Shown here in pieces: positions 51,975-61,178 of a stretch of 64,000 bases of DNA. The position numbers and the translations under genes were made by a program. Each line of letters begins with the position of its first letter. Position 1 is the first letter of the stretch. Origin of the DNA: Pseudobutyrivibrio sp. MD2005 (GTDB lineage Bacteria; Bacillota; Clostridia; Lachnospirales; Lachnospiraceae); assembly GCF_000621865.1 (NCBI RefSeq), contig NZ_JHXE01000001.1:186001-250000 (forward strand), given 5' to 3'. Below the pieces are notes generated by a model. That model was not told the DNA's origin. It worked only from the letters and a program-made list of their open reading frames with translations, and searched no databases.

Positions 51975-53849
51975 ATGAATAATAAGCCAAAGACCAAGTT
52001 ACTGACAATATCGCTTTTATGTTGTGGCAGGGCAGATACCACGGAGCGCTGTCTTAAATCTTTGATGCCTATTCGCGAGGCAATTGATTCGGAGATTCAA
52101 GTGGTGGATACTGGCTGCAGTCCAGATACGAGAGCGATAATTGAAAAGTATGCAGATGAAGTCTTTGAATTCAAGTGGTGCAATGATTTTGCTAAAGCCA
52201 GAAATTTCCAGCTAGACCAGGCCAATGGAAAGATGTTTCTGTTTATAGACGATGATGAATGGTTTTTAGATACGAAATATATCATCAGTTTTTTCAAGCG
52301 TCCAGATTGCGTAACTTATAACATTGGTGGATATTTCCAACGAAACTATCTTGATTTCGAGGGCAAGGAGTACAACGATATCGAGGTTGTGCGAATGTGT
52401 ACTGTGACACCAGAAACTAGATTTATTGGAATGGTGCATGAATATATCGAACCATCCTACGGCAATGCCATGTTTATGGATGCTCAAGCGGGACACTTTG
52501 GCTACGTGTACACAAGTGATGAGGACAATGTAGCTCACTCAATGCGTAACATCCCACTTTTGCAGGAAATGATTGATGAGGATCCAAACAACTTCAGATG
52601 GCCATATCAGATTGCCCAGGAATATAAGTCGATTCATGATTATGAAAAGCTTTATGAAGTATGCAAGGATGGCTTTGAGCGCGCAAGCATCTATAATGCC
52701 GAAGAGGAAAATGAAAACATAAGATATAGAGGTAGCTTTATCTGCGGAATGGCTATAGCTTTACACGAGCTAGGAAGGCATGATGAATTAATTGATTTGT
52801 ACAATATGCAGGCCCAAAAGCCGACTATCTTACAGTTGCCACTGGCATTTTTAGCATATTACGCTGCGACCATATTTTTTAAGGATAGAAATAATGAGGA
52901 GTGCATTAGAGCTGGCGAATACTATCTAAAGTCATACGAAAAAGTAGGAAAAGATAGAGCACTGATGTTTGTTCAAGGTGGACTTTTTGCATCAGAGGCA
53001 TTTACATCAACTAAACTAAATATGATTTACTGCTTCCTGATGACCTTGGGATTGGAAAAGGATGACTATTCTGCGCTGACTCGCTATTATCGCAAGATAT
53101 CTTGGAATGATAGAGTGGTCAGATTGAACAGAGGATTCATGTCGGAGATTATAACAAAGGCCTCTGAAATCGGATATAAGAAAGAATTGCGAGATGTTTT
53201 TAACAAGTTCTTTACTAACAACGGATTCAGGAACCTGATAGAAAGTATGATTGAGCGAGCTTCTGTAGTGATGTCGCCAGAGGAATTGGAAAAGATTGCC
53301 CAGGCCTTCAAGACCACAGCAGGAGAGCAGGAAATACGATTATTCGTAGATATCAGGCTGATGGAAAAAGAATTTAACGGCATCGAGACCTGGGACAGCT
53401 ACCGAGAGCTGATAGATAACCTGTCACAGTATGCTGATATGACAATCACATTCCAACAGAAGCATGATTCATGGCTTTTGGAGGAAGGCGACGAGGAGCC
53501 ACTAGCTGATGCAACTATGCTTGGACAAGGTTTGCAGCAGTTTATGGAACTTGCAGACAGAGACTATGCGGCTGCCCTCAAAACTCTGAAAAACCTATTT
53601 GGGCTTCGCAACCGAATGAATAACGCCCTTAGCGAGCTTTCTCGTCTATATCAAGAGCGAATCAAGCTGTTCACCGCAAGGGATGCCGACCCTGATAAAT
53701 TCAACGAAATGTACAGGCTGGAGGAATCCGTACTTACGCAAATCGCAGAGCTTGATGCCGCCGGACGAACAGATGAGGCGGTGGCTACATACAAGCAGTT
53801 GGTTGAAATATTGCAGAATACATTTGGAGTTGATACACTACATATATAG
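51975..53849 (+). CDS. Family 2 glycosyltransferase with helical-repeat C-terminus
   Basis: A 624-residue protein. Residues about 1-200 are a GT-A glycosyltransferase: LTISLLCCGRADTTERCLKSLMPI, VVDTGCSPDTRAIIEKYADEVFEFKWCNDFAKARNFQLDQANGKMFLFIDDDEWF with the metal-binding DDD. The remaining 400 residues are helical, probably TPR-like, and may bind the protein acceptor. Close to flagellin this is a good candidate flagellin glycosyltransferase. Donor sugar unknown. Confidence 0.82.
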   Translation: MNNKPKTKLLTISLLCCGRADTTERCLKSLMPIREAIDSEIQVVDTGCSPDTRAIIEKYADEVFEFKWCNDFAKARNFQLDQANGKMFLFIDDDEWFLDTKYIISFFKRPDCVTYNIGGYFQRNYLDFEGKEYNDIEVVRMCTVTPETRFIGMVHEYIEPSYGNAMFMDAQAGHFGYVYTSDEDNVAHSMRNIPLLQEMIDEDPNNFRWPYQIAQEYKSIHDYEKLYEVCKDGFERASIYNAEEENENIRYRGSFICGMAIALHELGRHDELIDLYNMQAQKPTILQLPLAFLAYYAATIFFKDRNNEECIRAGEYYLKSYEKVGKDRALMFVQGGLFASEAFTSTKLNMIYCFLMTLGLEKDDYSALTRYYRKISWNDRVVRLNRGFMSEIITKASEIGYKKELRDVFNKFFTNNGFRNLIESMIERASVVMSPEELEKIAQAFKTTAGEQEIRLFVDIRLMEKEFNGIETWDSYRELIDNLSQYADMTITFQQKHDSWLLEEGDEEPLADATMLGQGLQQFMELADRDYAAALKTLKNLFGLRNRMNNALSELSRLYQERIKLFTARDADPDKFNEMYRLEESVLTQIAELDAAGRTDEAVATYKQLVEILQNTFGVDTLHI

Positions 53850-53885
53850 GTTCAATTGTGATATGAAAGATTATGAGGTGTATAT

Positions 53886-54122
53886 ATGAGACAAGAATAT
53901 TGTGAGAAAAACGGTATATTGATAACATACTCAGACGAGGATGTTGCATTTGAGGAAATAGACACCGCAATGTCAATTCTAATTTCAAATAGTGGCGAAG
54001 TGATTCATAATAATTTTTCTGATAATGAAGAGAAAACAAATTACTTTATTGAGGAGTTTAAGAAAATATATCCTACTATTTCATACTTTAGAACACTTGA
54101 TAATTTGGAGGATGTTGTCTAA
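53886..54122 (+). CDS. Small protein of unknown function, partner of DUF4160 gene
   Basis: A 78-residue acidic protein (MRQEYCEKNGILITYSDEDVAFEEIDTAMSILISNSGEV). I do not recognise it. Its stop overlaps the start of the next gene by one base, so the two are translated together. Such DUF4160 partners are often small toxin-antitoxin-like proteins of unproven function. Confidence 0.5.
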   Translation: MRQEYCEKNGILITYSDEDVAFEEIDTAMSILISNSGEVIHNNFSDNEEKTNYFIEEFKKIYPTISYFRTLDNLEDVV

Positions 54123-54397
54123 TGCCAGTATATATCAGATATGATGGTTGGTATGTTTATTTTTGGTCTAATGAAAATAATGAGCCAATTCATTTTCATA
54201 TTGCAGAAGGAAAACCTTCAATGAATGCAACTAAAATCTGGATTCTTAAGAATCATTCATTTAAATTAGAGAATAATAATAGTAAAGTACCTGCAAAGAT
54301 ATTGAGACATATTTTGGCAGTAATGCAGGTCGCAGTAGAAGAATACATAGATTTATGGAAGCAGTATCAAAAAGAGATTCACTATATTGATGAATAA
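54122..54397 (+). CDS. DUF4160 domain protein
   Basis: A 91-residue protein with the DUF4160 pattern: MPVYIRYDGWYVYFWSNENNEPIHFHIAEGKPSMNATKIWI, where E-P-I-H-F-H is characteristic (EPPHVHV in relatives). Function unknown; often found with a DUF2442-like partner in mobile small-gene pairs. It overlaps both neighbours and the glycosyltransferase start by 8 nt. Confidence 0.7.
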   Translation: MPVYIRYDGWYVYFWSNENNEPIHFHIAEGKPSMNATKIWILKNHSFKLENNNSKVPAKILRHILAVMQVAVEEYIDLWKQYQKEIHYIDE

Positions 54398-55562
54398 AAT
54401 ACTTATGTATCGCTGGAAGGCGTACAACTACAAGGATATTAAGTGTACATTTGAATCGATGGGATATGAGGTTAAGGAGGTCTGGCAGGACCTTCTTAAT
54501 TATGATGTGGACGAGGAGTTCGCCGAAAAGTTGAGAGGGATTGTTCGGGCGGAAAGCTTTGAGTTTTTGTTTACGGTGAATTATTTTCCGCTTATTTCGA
54601 ATGTGTGCCAGGAGTGCGGGCTTTTGTATGTGTGCTGGAGTTGCGACAATCCTTTGATTTCGATGTATCATCAATCAGTATTCAATGATGTGAACAGGAT
54701 ATTTCTTTTTGATTTGACCAATGTGGAAGAATTCAAAGGGATGGGAGTGGAACATGTATATCACCTGCCTCTTGCGGTTGATTGTGGTCGCTTGGATTAT
54801 CTGTTCGCAAATACGAAGCATCAGCAGGATTTTTCAAATGAGATAAGCTTTGTTGGATCTCTTTATGAAAAGAATTCTTACGATAAGTTGGAATACACTT
54901 TGCCTGAGTATCTAAGAGGATATTTTGAGGCGCTGATGGAAGCCCAGCGGGATTTGCAGGGCATGAATATAATCGATAGAATGCTTACTCCAGAAATATT
55001 GATGGAGCTTGAAAACTATTTTGAGTTGGAAAAATCAGAGGATTCGTTGTCAGATTTGAATTTGATATTTTCGGTGACCACCTTGGGATTTAAGATTGCT
55101 CAAAAGCAGCGTCGTCGAATACTAGTAGATTTGTCGAAGCATCATGATGTGAGTATCTACACCAACTCAAACACAAATGATTTGCTTAGGGTTAAGTATA
55201 AGGGGAGCGTGGATTACTGGAGCGAAATGCCATTCGTATTTAGAGATTCTAAGATCAATCTGAATATGACAATACCGAATATAAAAAGTGGAGTGCCACT
55301 TCGCATTTACGATATATTAGGAGCTGGGGGATTCTGCCTCACCAATTTCCAGGCAGAATTACCAATGTTTTTTGAAAATGAAAAACACCTGGTCTGGTAC
55401 TACAGCAACGAAGACCTCTACGAAAAAGTAGATTATTATATACGCCACGAAACCGAACGTGAGCACATTGCAGCAGCAGGTCGTGAATACGTCCAAGAAA
55501 ATTGTGGATATGAATCACGTGTCGAACAAATTTTGGATGTGATAAAAAGTGAGCCCCTGTAG
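54390..55562 (+). CDS. CgeB/DUF3880-type glycosyltransferase
   Basis: A 390-residue GT-B-like glycosyltransferase: N-terminal DUF3880 part (MNKILMYRWKAYNYKDIKCTFESMGYEVKEVWQDLL ... YVCWSCDNPLISMYHQSVFNDVNRIFLFD) and C-terminal glycosyl-transfer part (DSKINLNMTIPNIKSGVPLRIYDILGAGGFCLTNFQAELPMFFENEKHLVWY). ATG 54390 is chosen over the TTG one codon earlier. It likely works with the GT2 enzyme on flagellin glycan. Its stop codon is inside the hairpin at 55553-55640. Confidence 0.8.
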   Translation: MNKILMYRWKAYNYKDIKCTFESMGYEVKEVWQDLLNYDVDEEFAEKLRGIVRAESFEFLFTVNYFPLISNVCQECGLLYVCWSCDNPLISMYHQSVFNDVNRIFLFDLTNVEEFKGMGVEHVYHLPLAVDCGRLDYLFANTKHQQDFSNEISFVGSLYEKNSYDKLEYTLPEYLRGYFEALMEAQRDLQGMNIIDRMLTPEILMELENYFELEKSEDSLSDLNLIFSVTTLGFKIAQKQRRRILVDLSKHHDVSIYTNSNTNDLLRVKYKGSVDYWSEMPFVFRDSKINLNMTIPNIKSGVPLRIYDILGAGGFCLTNFQAELPMFFENEKHLVWYYSNEDLYEKVDYYIRHETEREHIAAAGREYVQENCGYESRVEQILDVIKSEPL

Positions 55563-55640
55563 TTCACAAGCTCTTAGGTTTCTCAAGCGAATCGTGTTAG
55601 ATGAGCGGAGAAACTTAAGGCTTGTGAATGTAACAGGGGC
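55553..55640. terminator. Long imperfect hairpin between convergent genes
   Basis: GCCCCTGT (55553-55560) pairs with ACAGGGGC (55633-55640), and further inside TTCACAAGC with GCTTGTGAA and TTTCTC with GAGAAA, leaving an apical loop of about 25 nt. It covers the glycosyltransferase stop and the gap to the FliD-like gene. It probably ends both transcripts and looks like a short version of the giant palindromes. Confidence 0.55.
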
Positions 55641-55649
55641 GTAGGTTTA

Positions 55650-56927
55650 TCAGAGACCAAAATTTACCATCATTCCGGAGTACTGGCTAGCCGCATAAGG
55701 TGCAGCTAGTGATTTGCCAGGATTCTTGTATTCTACAACAGCCTTGTCTACGTATGCCATTGGGTTGATAGAGGCTTTCGTAGCAGCTTTGCTGATGGAT
55801 TCTTTAAGTTCGTTCAGTGTTGAGAATGCATTGTCACGTTCACCACTGTTGATGATGTCTGATAATGTATCCTTGTCTAATTCTAAGTGTCCTAATGTAT
55901 CAGAACTAATTCCAACCTTTGTAAGGCTCTCAGATTGATTCTTGGCGATGGAAGAAATCTCATTAAATAATGTACGATTCTGGTGTGCACCATTGTATTT
56001 CAATCCAACATCAATCATTCCATTGTAGCTGTCCAAAAGCTGATTAACACCATTAGAGAGGGCTTCGGTATCGTTCATTAATCCAATCTGAACAGGCTCG
56101 TTTGAAGGAGCCTTAAGAATTAATTCGAAGGCCTTGTTAACGGTGAAGGTGTTGGATAATGACTCGTGAGCATTGCCGTTTAGCTTAAAGCTTGAGTTGC
56201 TGGCTGGCTGCGTTACGCGGTCGATACCCAAAGTGTTCAATTCTCTCCATGAAATAGTAGAGGAGATATTGAACAATGAGCTTTCATCTTCAGAAAGACC
56301 CGTAGCCTTTGAGGTAATCTGAATAGCGCTTGAGTTGGAAGCTGTGTTGGTGATCAGGCTTGCTGATAAACCAACATCAGATGTATTAAGCAGGCGCACA
56401 ATCTTGTTTTGAACATTGAGGTTGCTTTCGCCTCTGTTAACATTAAACTGGAACTCGTAAGAGTGGTTCCTAATGTCTAAATCGAATGAATACTGGCCTT
56501 CGGCAAAATCATGTCCATCTCTAACAAGGAAATTACCTGTGTTGATCTGCGGCTTGGCAAGTGAATCAACTTCGATAGCGAAGCTTTCAGCAGATGAATT
56601 ATTGTCACCTACGTAGAGAGCCTCAACTGAATCATTATCAGATGAAGAAGCAATTCTCTTTTCCAATATTGAAGAAATATCCTCACCGGCAGAAGACAGA
56701 TTAGATACTGAAAGTGCCATAGAATTAGCATGCTCTTTAATATCAATCGCAAACTGACCCATGTCATCAGTGTCCTTAATCTTATAAAGAGGAGAATCTT
56801 TGTTGGCTTTCACTATTTTATTGTACGTATCGCGCAATTCGCTCTTCTTATGAGATTCGTAACGATTACCTATGTTATCGCCATAGGTTGTCATGAAATA
56901 ATTGTACGCAGCATCAATGCGTGCCAT
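55650..56927 (-). CDS. FliD-like / hook-associated-like protein
   Basis: A 425-residue protein with no signal peptide. It has FliD-like features in the middle and end (EALYVGDNNSSAESFAIEVDSLAKPQINTGNFL, then SNTFTVNKAFELILKAPSNEPVQIGLMNDTEALSNGVNQLLDSYNGMIDVGLKY), but lacks the normal FliD N- and C-terminal leg regions. I think it is a divergent cap-type or other axial flagellar protein. It faces the main flagellar cluster on the minus strand. GGAGGGG precedes ATG 56927. Confidence 0.55.
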   Translation of the reverse strand: MARIDAAYNYFMTTYGDNIGNRYESHKKSELRDTYNKIVKANKDSPLYKIKDTDDMGQFAIDIKEHANSMALSVSNLSSAGEDISSILEKRIASSSDNDSVEALYVGDNNSSAESFAIEVDSLAKPQINTGNFLVRDGHDFAEGQYSFDLDIRNHSYEFQFNVNRGESNLNVQNKIVRLLNTSDVGLSASLITNTASNSSAIQITSKATGLSEDESSLFNISSTISWRELNTLGIDRVTQPASNSSFKLNGNAHESLSNTFTVNKAFELILKAPSNEPVQIGLMNDTEALSNGVNQLLDSYNGMIDVGLKYNGAHQNRTLFNEISSIAKNQSESLTKVGISSDTLGHLELDKDTLSDIINSGERDNAFSTLNELKESISKAATKASINPMAYVDKAVVEYKNPGKSLAAPYAASQYSGMMVNFGL

Positions 56928-57269
56928 AAGACGCCCCTCCTTTCTTCCTTGAAATTATGCCATCGACAATCCTTTGTCTCCGCCAGGGCATAGATATATG
57001 TATACTTATAGTTACTATCATAATACCATAAGTCAAGTATTTTGAAAACCCCCTAGATTTAGTAAAAAATTCTGATAATTTCCAATATCTAGCATTTCTA
57101 CACAGCCACTAATACTTTTTACCTTCCTGTCACCTAATCTTCACTTTTATATCAAGCTAGTCTTCACATATGAGTGATTAACTATAACTCGTAACGGCGC
57201 TACGGTTAGAGCGCGAAAAATATATTGACCACCAGAATATTTCTGGCGCAGAATTGGAGGACTAGAAAA
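56928..57269. promoter_or_regulatory. Divergent intergenic region
   Basis: 342 bp between the FliD-like gene and the lipoprotein gene. It contains a direct repeat TCTTCAC (57138-57144 and 57161-57167, 23 bp apart) and the inverted repeat CCAGAA-TAT-TTCTGG (57232-57246) just ahead of the lipoprotein ribosome site. They could be response-regulator or repressor sites. No clear promoter pair. Confidence 0.35.
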
Positions 57270-57926
57270 ATGAGAAAAAAGGTTACTGCATTAATGATGG
57301 CTGCAGCAATGGCATGCGGTTCATTAATAGCTTGTGGGGCAGATTCCACCACGGCTTATGCAAGCGAGACAATTTACGGGGAGGTTACTGCTGTAAGCGA
57401 TGATGGGTTTACAATTACTGTTGGCACATATGCTGATAATGAATTGACACTTGGCGATGAGACAGCAGAAATCACAGTCAGCGATAACACTGTTTATAAG
57501 ATGGCAGCTATGGGAGGCGGAAAGCAGGACGGACAAGCACCTGAAGGCGGCGCACCAGAAGGAGAGGCACCAGATGGAGAAGCTCCAGCAAAACCAGATG
57601 ATGCAAATGTAGAGGAAGATTCAACAACAGAAGATACAGAAGCGACAGAGGAGACAACAGAGGACACAACAGAAGAATCTTCAGAAGAGACTTCAGAAGA
57701 GACTTCAGATGAGACAGAAGCTCCAGCAGATATGCCACAGGGGCAGGCGCCAGAAGGTGAGGCTCCAGATGGAGATGCACCAGCTGATATGCCACAGGGC
57801 GGCCAGGATCAAAAGCCAGCAGAAGGAGATATGGAAGTATCACTTTCAAGTATAAGTACTGGTACTCAGGTAGCTGTAACTTTTGATGCAGATGGAAATG
57901 TAGAATCAGTAGAAATTTTAAAATAG
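57270..57926 (+). CDS. Acidic low-complexity lipoprotein
   Basis: A 218-residue protein with a lipoprotein signal (MRKKVTALMMAAAMACGSLIACG, lipobox LIAC, Cys22). Then come a short beta-rich domain (IYGEVTAVSDDGFTITVGTYADNEL, like DUF5666), a low-complexity stretch with two blocks of PEG/PDG-APA-type repeats around a Thr/Glu/Ser-rich tract (about 75-185), and a C-terminal beta segment. ATG 57270 follows TTGGAGG; the frame to 57225 lacks a site. It is surface-exposed, and the repeats may vary in number. Function unknown. Confidence 0.65.
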   Translation: MRKKVTALMMAAAMACGSLIACGADSTTAYASETIYGEVTAVSDDGFTITVGTYADNELTLGDETAEITVSDNTVYKMAAMGGGKQDGQAPEGGAPEGEAPDGEAPAKPDDANVEEDSTTEDTEATEETTEDTTEESSEETSEETSDETEAPADMPQGQAPEGEAPDGDAPADMPQGGQDQKPAEGDMEVSLSSISTGTQVAVTFDADGNVESVEILK

Positions 57927-57940
57927 TTAATCTTATGTAA

Positions 57941-57981
57941 AATACCCCGATTAGTTTTAATGACTAATCGGGGTATTATTA
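57941..57981. terminator. Bidirectional terminator between the two lipoprotein genes
   Basis: AATACCCCGATTAGT (57941-57955) pairs perfectly with ACTAATCGGGGTATT (57963-57977). Confidence 0.85.
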
Positions 57982-59367
57982 TTCAGCTAGTGAATATCTT
58001 GCTGTATTGCTTCCGTATTTGTATGAACTTAAGAATTCATTAAATTCACTAAATGATTTAGGAAATTCAATGCCAAATTCCTTAGCAATCTCTCCATTAT
58101 AAAGCTTTATAGAATCGTCTGAATCTCCGTATCCCACCTTGATTGTGGAAATATCGTCTCCATTGAATACTCGAACAGCTTTCTTTCCGGCGTCATATCC
58201 AAGTGAATATGGGTCAGAGAAAAGAGTTACTAATGCGTTCTCACCAATCTGAGTATCGCCAGCTACAATTACAACATCGGACTCTTCGGCTACCTTGCCA
58301 ATGGAATCCATCTGATCTGTGAGCATGCTTCCAAATGGAACATAAATAACAGAACATTCATCGCAAACATCTGCGATTCTTTCTTCTATAGTAGTGTCTG
58401 AATCGTATTCTTCAGATACATCAATCTTTTCTTCTGTGTCAGTTTCTTCTGAAGAGGCAGAATCCTCCTCATCATTTGATTTCGTATCAGTGTCTGATTC
58501 ATCATCGTCTGTTTTAGGTTTAGTCTTGCCTCCAGTCCAGAACTCAGATACGAGAGCTACTCGAGTAGATGAAGGTGAATTCAATCCTAAAATTGTATCA
58601 TCTCCAAGAGGCTCTACACTGTTGTCCATGCCTTCCTTTGCAGAGAAAGCAACAAACTTACTAGGGCTAAGTGCTATTGAAGAATGCCCTTCTGAACCTT
58701 TAATAGTAGTGTTGGTTGCAGGGATTAGATATTCCTTCCAAGGGATACCTGCCTGATCCAGATAAGCTTCGAAGATTTCATTTTGATAGATGGCATCTGT
58801 GTCTTCTGGTGAAAACAGGATACCGACAGTCTCGAGATTATCTGTAGCTTCTATCATAAGAGAAACCTGATCTACGATGCTTGGCTTACTGCTGATACCA
58901 GTGACATTAGTGCCTGTGGTCTTGTCCCAAGACTTACCATTAAGACTAGGTATGTGCAACGTTCCCTTAAAATCAATAATGCCTGTGGCGATGATTGGAA
59001 TAGTATCAGTGTTATCAGTGGCTGCCTGTAAAGTAGGCTTGCCAGTTGTAAAAATCATATCAGGTGATGAAGCGATTGCAGCGTTTGCAATGTCTTCACT
59101 TGAAGCGTCCTTTGAAACAGAGCTGGTAGTGATGGTGAAGTGCTCCTCTCCGATATAATCTGACAACGCATCAGTAAAACCCTGTAAAAGAATTTGATCG
59201 TAAGTGTTGTCTTCTGATAAAAGTGCTGATATATTATATTGATATGAATCCGATTCGGATTCTTCTGTTTTTTCGTTTTCAGGCTTTGAGTCTGACTTGC
59301 TGCCACAAGCGACAAGTGAAAATCCCAATGTTAAAGCAAGTAATGTGCTTAAAATTTTATTTTTCAT
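57979..59367 (-). CDS. ABC transporter substrate-binding lipoprotein (TrpX/COG2984-like)
   Basis: A 462-residue lipoprotein (MKNKILSTLLALTLGFSLVACGSK, lipobox LVAC). The core resembles ABC-type sugar/amino acid-like substrate-binding proteins of the COG2984 group: YDQILLQGFTDALSDYIGEEHFTITTSSVSKDASSEDIANAAIASSPDMIFTTGKPTLQAA, and later DVVIVAGDTQIGENALVTLFSDPYSLGYDAGKKAVRVFNG. It has an acidic insertion of about 60 residues (around 275-330) not usual in the family. No permease or ATPase genes are adjacent. It is downstream of no other gene on its strand. Confidence 0.75.
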   Translation of the reverse strand: MKNKILSTLLALTLGFSLVACGSKSDSKPENEKTEESESDSYQYNISALLSEDNTYDQILLQGFTDALSDYIGEEHFTITTSSVSKDASSEDIANAAIASSPDMIFTTGKPTLQAATDNTDTIPIIATGIIDFKGTLHIPSLNGKSWDKTTGTNVTGISSKPSIVDQVSLMIEATDNLETVGILFSPEDTDAIYQNEIFEAYLDQAGIPWKEYLIPATNTTIKGSEGHSSIALSPSKFVAFSAKEGMDNSVEPLGDDTILGLNSPSSTRVALVSEFWTGGKTKPKTDDDESDTDTKSNDEEDSASSEETDTEEKIDVSEEYDSDTTIEERIADVCDECSVIYVPFGSMLTDQMDSIGKVAEESDVVIVAGDTQIGENALVTLFSDPYSLGYDAGKKAVRVFNGDDISTIKVGYGDSDDSIKLYNGEIAKEFGIEFPKSFSEFNEFLSSYKYGSNTARYSLAE

Positions 59368-59445
59368 ATCTTTCCTTTCGAAACATCAGTTATTAAATGA
59401 TAGTTTCAAATCCCGAATTAGTCAATAAAATAGGTGAGAAATTCG

Positions 59446-60180
59446 ATGAATCATATTATAAAGGGTATTATAGGCTTTTGCCTAGGGTTATTGTACCCAA
59501 AACGATGTGTTGTATGCGATAAAGTTTTATCAAAATTAGAAAAAGAAGTGGGTATTTGCAAGAAATGCAGTAAGAGTGTAAAGCTCATTGGCTCAGATTA
59601 TTGTATGAAATGCGGCGTCCCTATGAGGGATAAGTCCCAGGTGTATTGTATTAACTGTAAAGATGGAGCCCACGTGTTTGATCAATCAAAGGCTGTGTTT
59701 AGATATACAGGCAACATGAAAAACTCCATGTATCGCTTTAAATATGCTAATAGAAGGAATTATGCAAGGTGCTATGCAAAGTTTGCAGTAAAGCAATATG
59801 GCCCATGGATGAAAGCGAAAAATATAGAAGCGATTATTCCAGTGCCCATGTATGAAAAGAAGAAAAGAAAGCGTGGTTATAATCAGGCTGAAGTATTTGC
59901 AAGAGCACTGAGTGAACTTACCAGGATTCCAACTATGGATAAAATTGTCAGACGAGATGTAAATACAACTGCTATGAAACAGTTAAATCGTGTAAAAAGA
60001 AAGAAAAATTTGTTAAAAGCTTTTATATTAGAAGAAAATGTTGTACAATTTAGAAAAGTGCTTATAGTTGATGATATTTATACAACTGGAACAACAATCG
60101 ATGAGGTTGCTAAAGTGCTAAAAGCAGGGGGAGTAGATGAAGTTTATGGGCTATGTGTCTGCATAGGCGAAATGCAGTAG
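59446..60180 (+). CDS. comFC: ComF family protein (phosphoribosyltransferase)
   Basis: A 244-residue ComF protein. The N-terminal zinc-finger part has CVVC, CKKC, CMKC and CINC pairs; the C-terminal part is a phosphoribosyltransferase with VLIVDDIYTTGTTIDEVAKVLKAGG. In naturally competent Firmicutes it is needed in DNA uptake. AGGTGAG points to ATG 59446 rather than the GTG at 59434. As in Bacillus it is followed by yvyF, and flagellar genes are near. Confidence 0.88.
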   Translation: MNHIIKGIIGFCLGLLYPKRCVVCDKVLSKLEKEVGICKKCSKSVKLIGSDYCMKCGVPMRDKSQVYCINCKDGAHVFDQSKAVFRYTGNMKNSMYRFKYANRRNYARCYAKFAVKQYGPWMKAKNIEAIIPVPMYEKKKRKRGYNQAEVFARALSELTRIPTMDKIVRRDVNTTAMKQLNRVKRKKNLLKAFILEENVVQFRKVLIVDDIYTTGTTIDEVAKVLKAGGVDEVYGLCVCIGEMQ

Positions 60181-60200
60181 CTTAACAGGAGGTATTACCT

Positions 60201-60614
60201 ATGGATGTTCGTAATTGTAGAAGTTGTGGAAGATTATTCAATTACATGGGCGGTGGCATAAATATATGTCCGGCTTGTAGAGAAGAAAATGAAAAAAAGT
60301 TTCAGAACGTAAAAGAGTTTATTAGGGAAAATCCAAGAGCGTCTATACAGGAAATTGCTGATAAAAATGAAGTTACAACTAATCAGATTCGCCAGTGGAT
60401 ACGTGAGGAAAGATTGCAGTTTACAGAGGATTCTGATATTGGAATCGAATGTGAAAACTGCGGCGCTACAATTAGAACAGGAAGATTCTGTGAGAACTGC
60501 AAGAATACTATGGCTAACGCTTTATCAAAATCTATTGAAAAGCCAAAGGCTCCAGAGCCTCCAAAGCCAGCAAAAAAAGAGAACAAAAACAAGATGCGTT
60601 TCTTGGAGAAATAA
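60201..60614 (+). CDS. yvyF: YvyF-like flagellar operon protein
   Basis: A 137-residue protein: N-terminal zinc finger (NCRSCGRLFNYMGGGINICPACREENEKKF), helix-turn-helix-like middle (FIRENPRASIQEIADKNEVTTNQIRQWIREERL), second zinc finger (ECENCGATIRTGRFCENCK) and a Lys/Pro-rich tail. This matches the flagellar operon protein of the comF-yvyF-flgM region of Bacillus. Here flgM lies 24 kb away. AGGAGG ribosome site. Confidence 0.82.
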   Translation: MDVRNCRSCGRLFNYMGGGINICPACREENEKKFQNVKEFIRENPRASIQEIADKNEVTTNQIRQWIREERLQFTEDSDIGIECENCGATIRTGRFCENCKNTMANALSKSIEKPKAPEPPKPAKKENKNKMRFLEK

Positions 60615-60634
60615 AAATATATTGCACAAATATC

Positions 60635-60668
60635 AATACCTACAAGCAAAAGCTTGTAGGTATTTCTT
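60635..60668 (+). terminator. Intrinsic terminator after yvyF
   Basis: AATACCTACAAGC (60635-60647) pairs with GCTTGTAGGTATT (60652-60664) around a 4-nt loop, then TCTTTTTATT. Confidence 0.85.
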
Positions 60669-60692
60669 TTTATTGACATTTTGTGATATACT
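60664..60692 (+). promoter_or_regulatory. Extended -10 promoter of the cdaA operon
   Basis: TTCTTT (60664-60669), 17-nt spacer, TATACT (60687-60692) with TG one base upstream. Confidence 0.5.
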
Positions 60693-60730
60693 CATTCTGA
60701 ATAAATTTGTTCCTATAAAGGAGAAAAGCT

Positions 60731-61168
60731 TTGATTAACGAAGATCGCGTCAGACATATGACGTCTATGGCTATATTCGAAAAGGAGCTTGGACCTGAAT
60801 ATCAGCCTATGCTGCGCTATTCGAAAAAGGAATATGTTGCGCTTCATGGCTGGGGAGGTTTCCTCACAGGTACATTGTTCTTTGCAGTTATATATATAGG
60901 TATTGTTTTGTATATTGCCGGTAATGTTTTGGAAAACATCACTACTATGTACATTCTACTTATGATATTGGCAGGCCTTTTGGCATACGCCCTTTATATC
61001 ATTATTCATGTGCACAACACCAGACGTCGCGCTGCCAAGCAATACCGAAAAGGCAAGAGGCTTATTAAGGAGCTTGCTAACAAATATTCCAAGCTTAATC
61101 TTATGTACGAAGACGAAGCCAGAGAAACCAGGCCGCTTCTTGCTAGAAATATAGAAGACATAGACTAG
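60731..61168 (+). CDS. Small membrane protein of unknown function
   Basis: A 145-residue protein with two membrane helices (about 45-65 and 72-93) and a basic C-terminal helix (HNTRRRAAKQYRKGKRLIKELANKYSKL). It starts with TTG behind AAGGAG. It is the first gene of the operon leading to cdaA. I do not recognise a family. Confidence 0.6.
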   Translation: MINEDRVRHMTSMAIFEKELGPEYQPMLRYSKKEYVALHGWGGFLTGTLFFAVIYIGIVLYIAGNVLENITTMYILLMILAGLLAYALYIIIHVHNTRRRAAKQYRKGKRLIKELANKYSKLNLMYEDEARETRPLLARNIEDID

Positions 61169-61178
61169 AGGGAAAATA

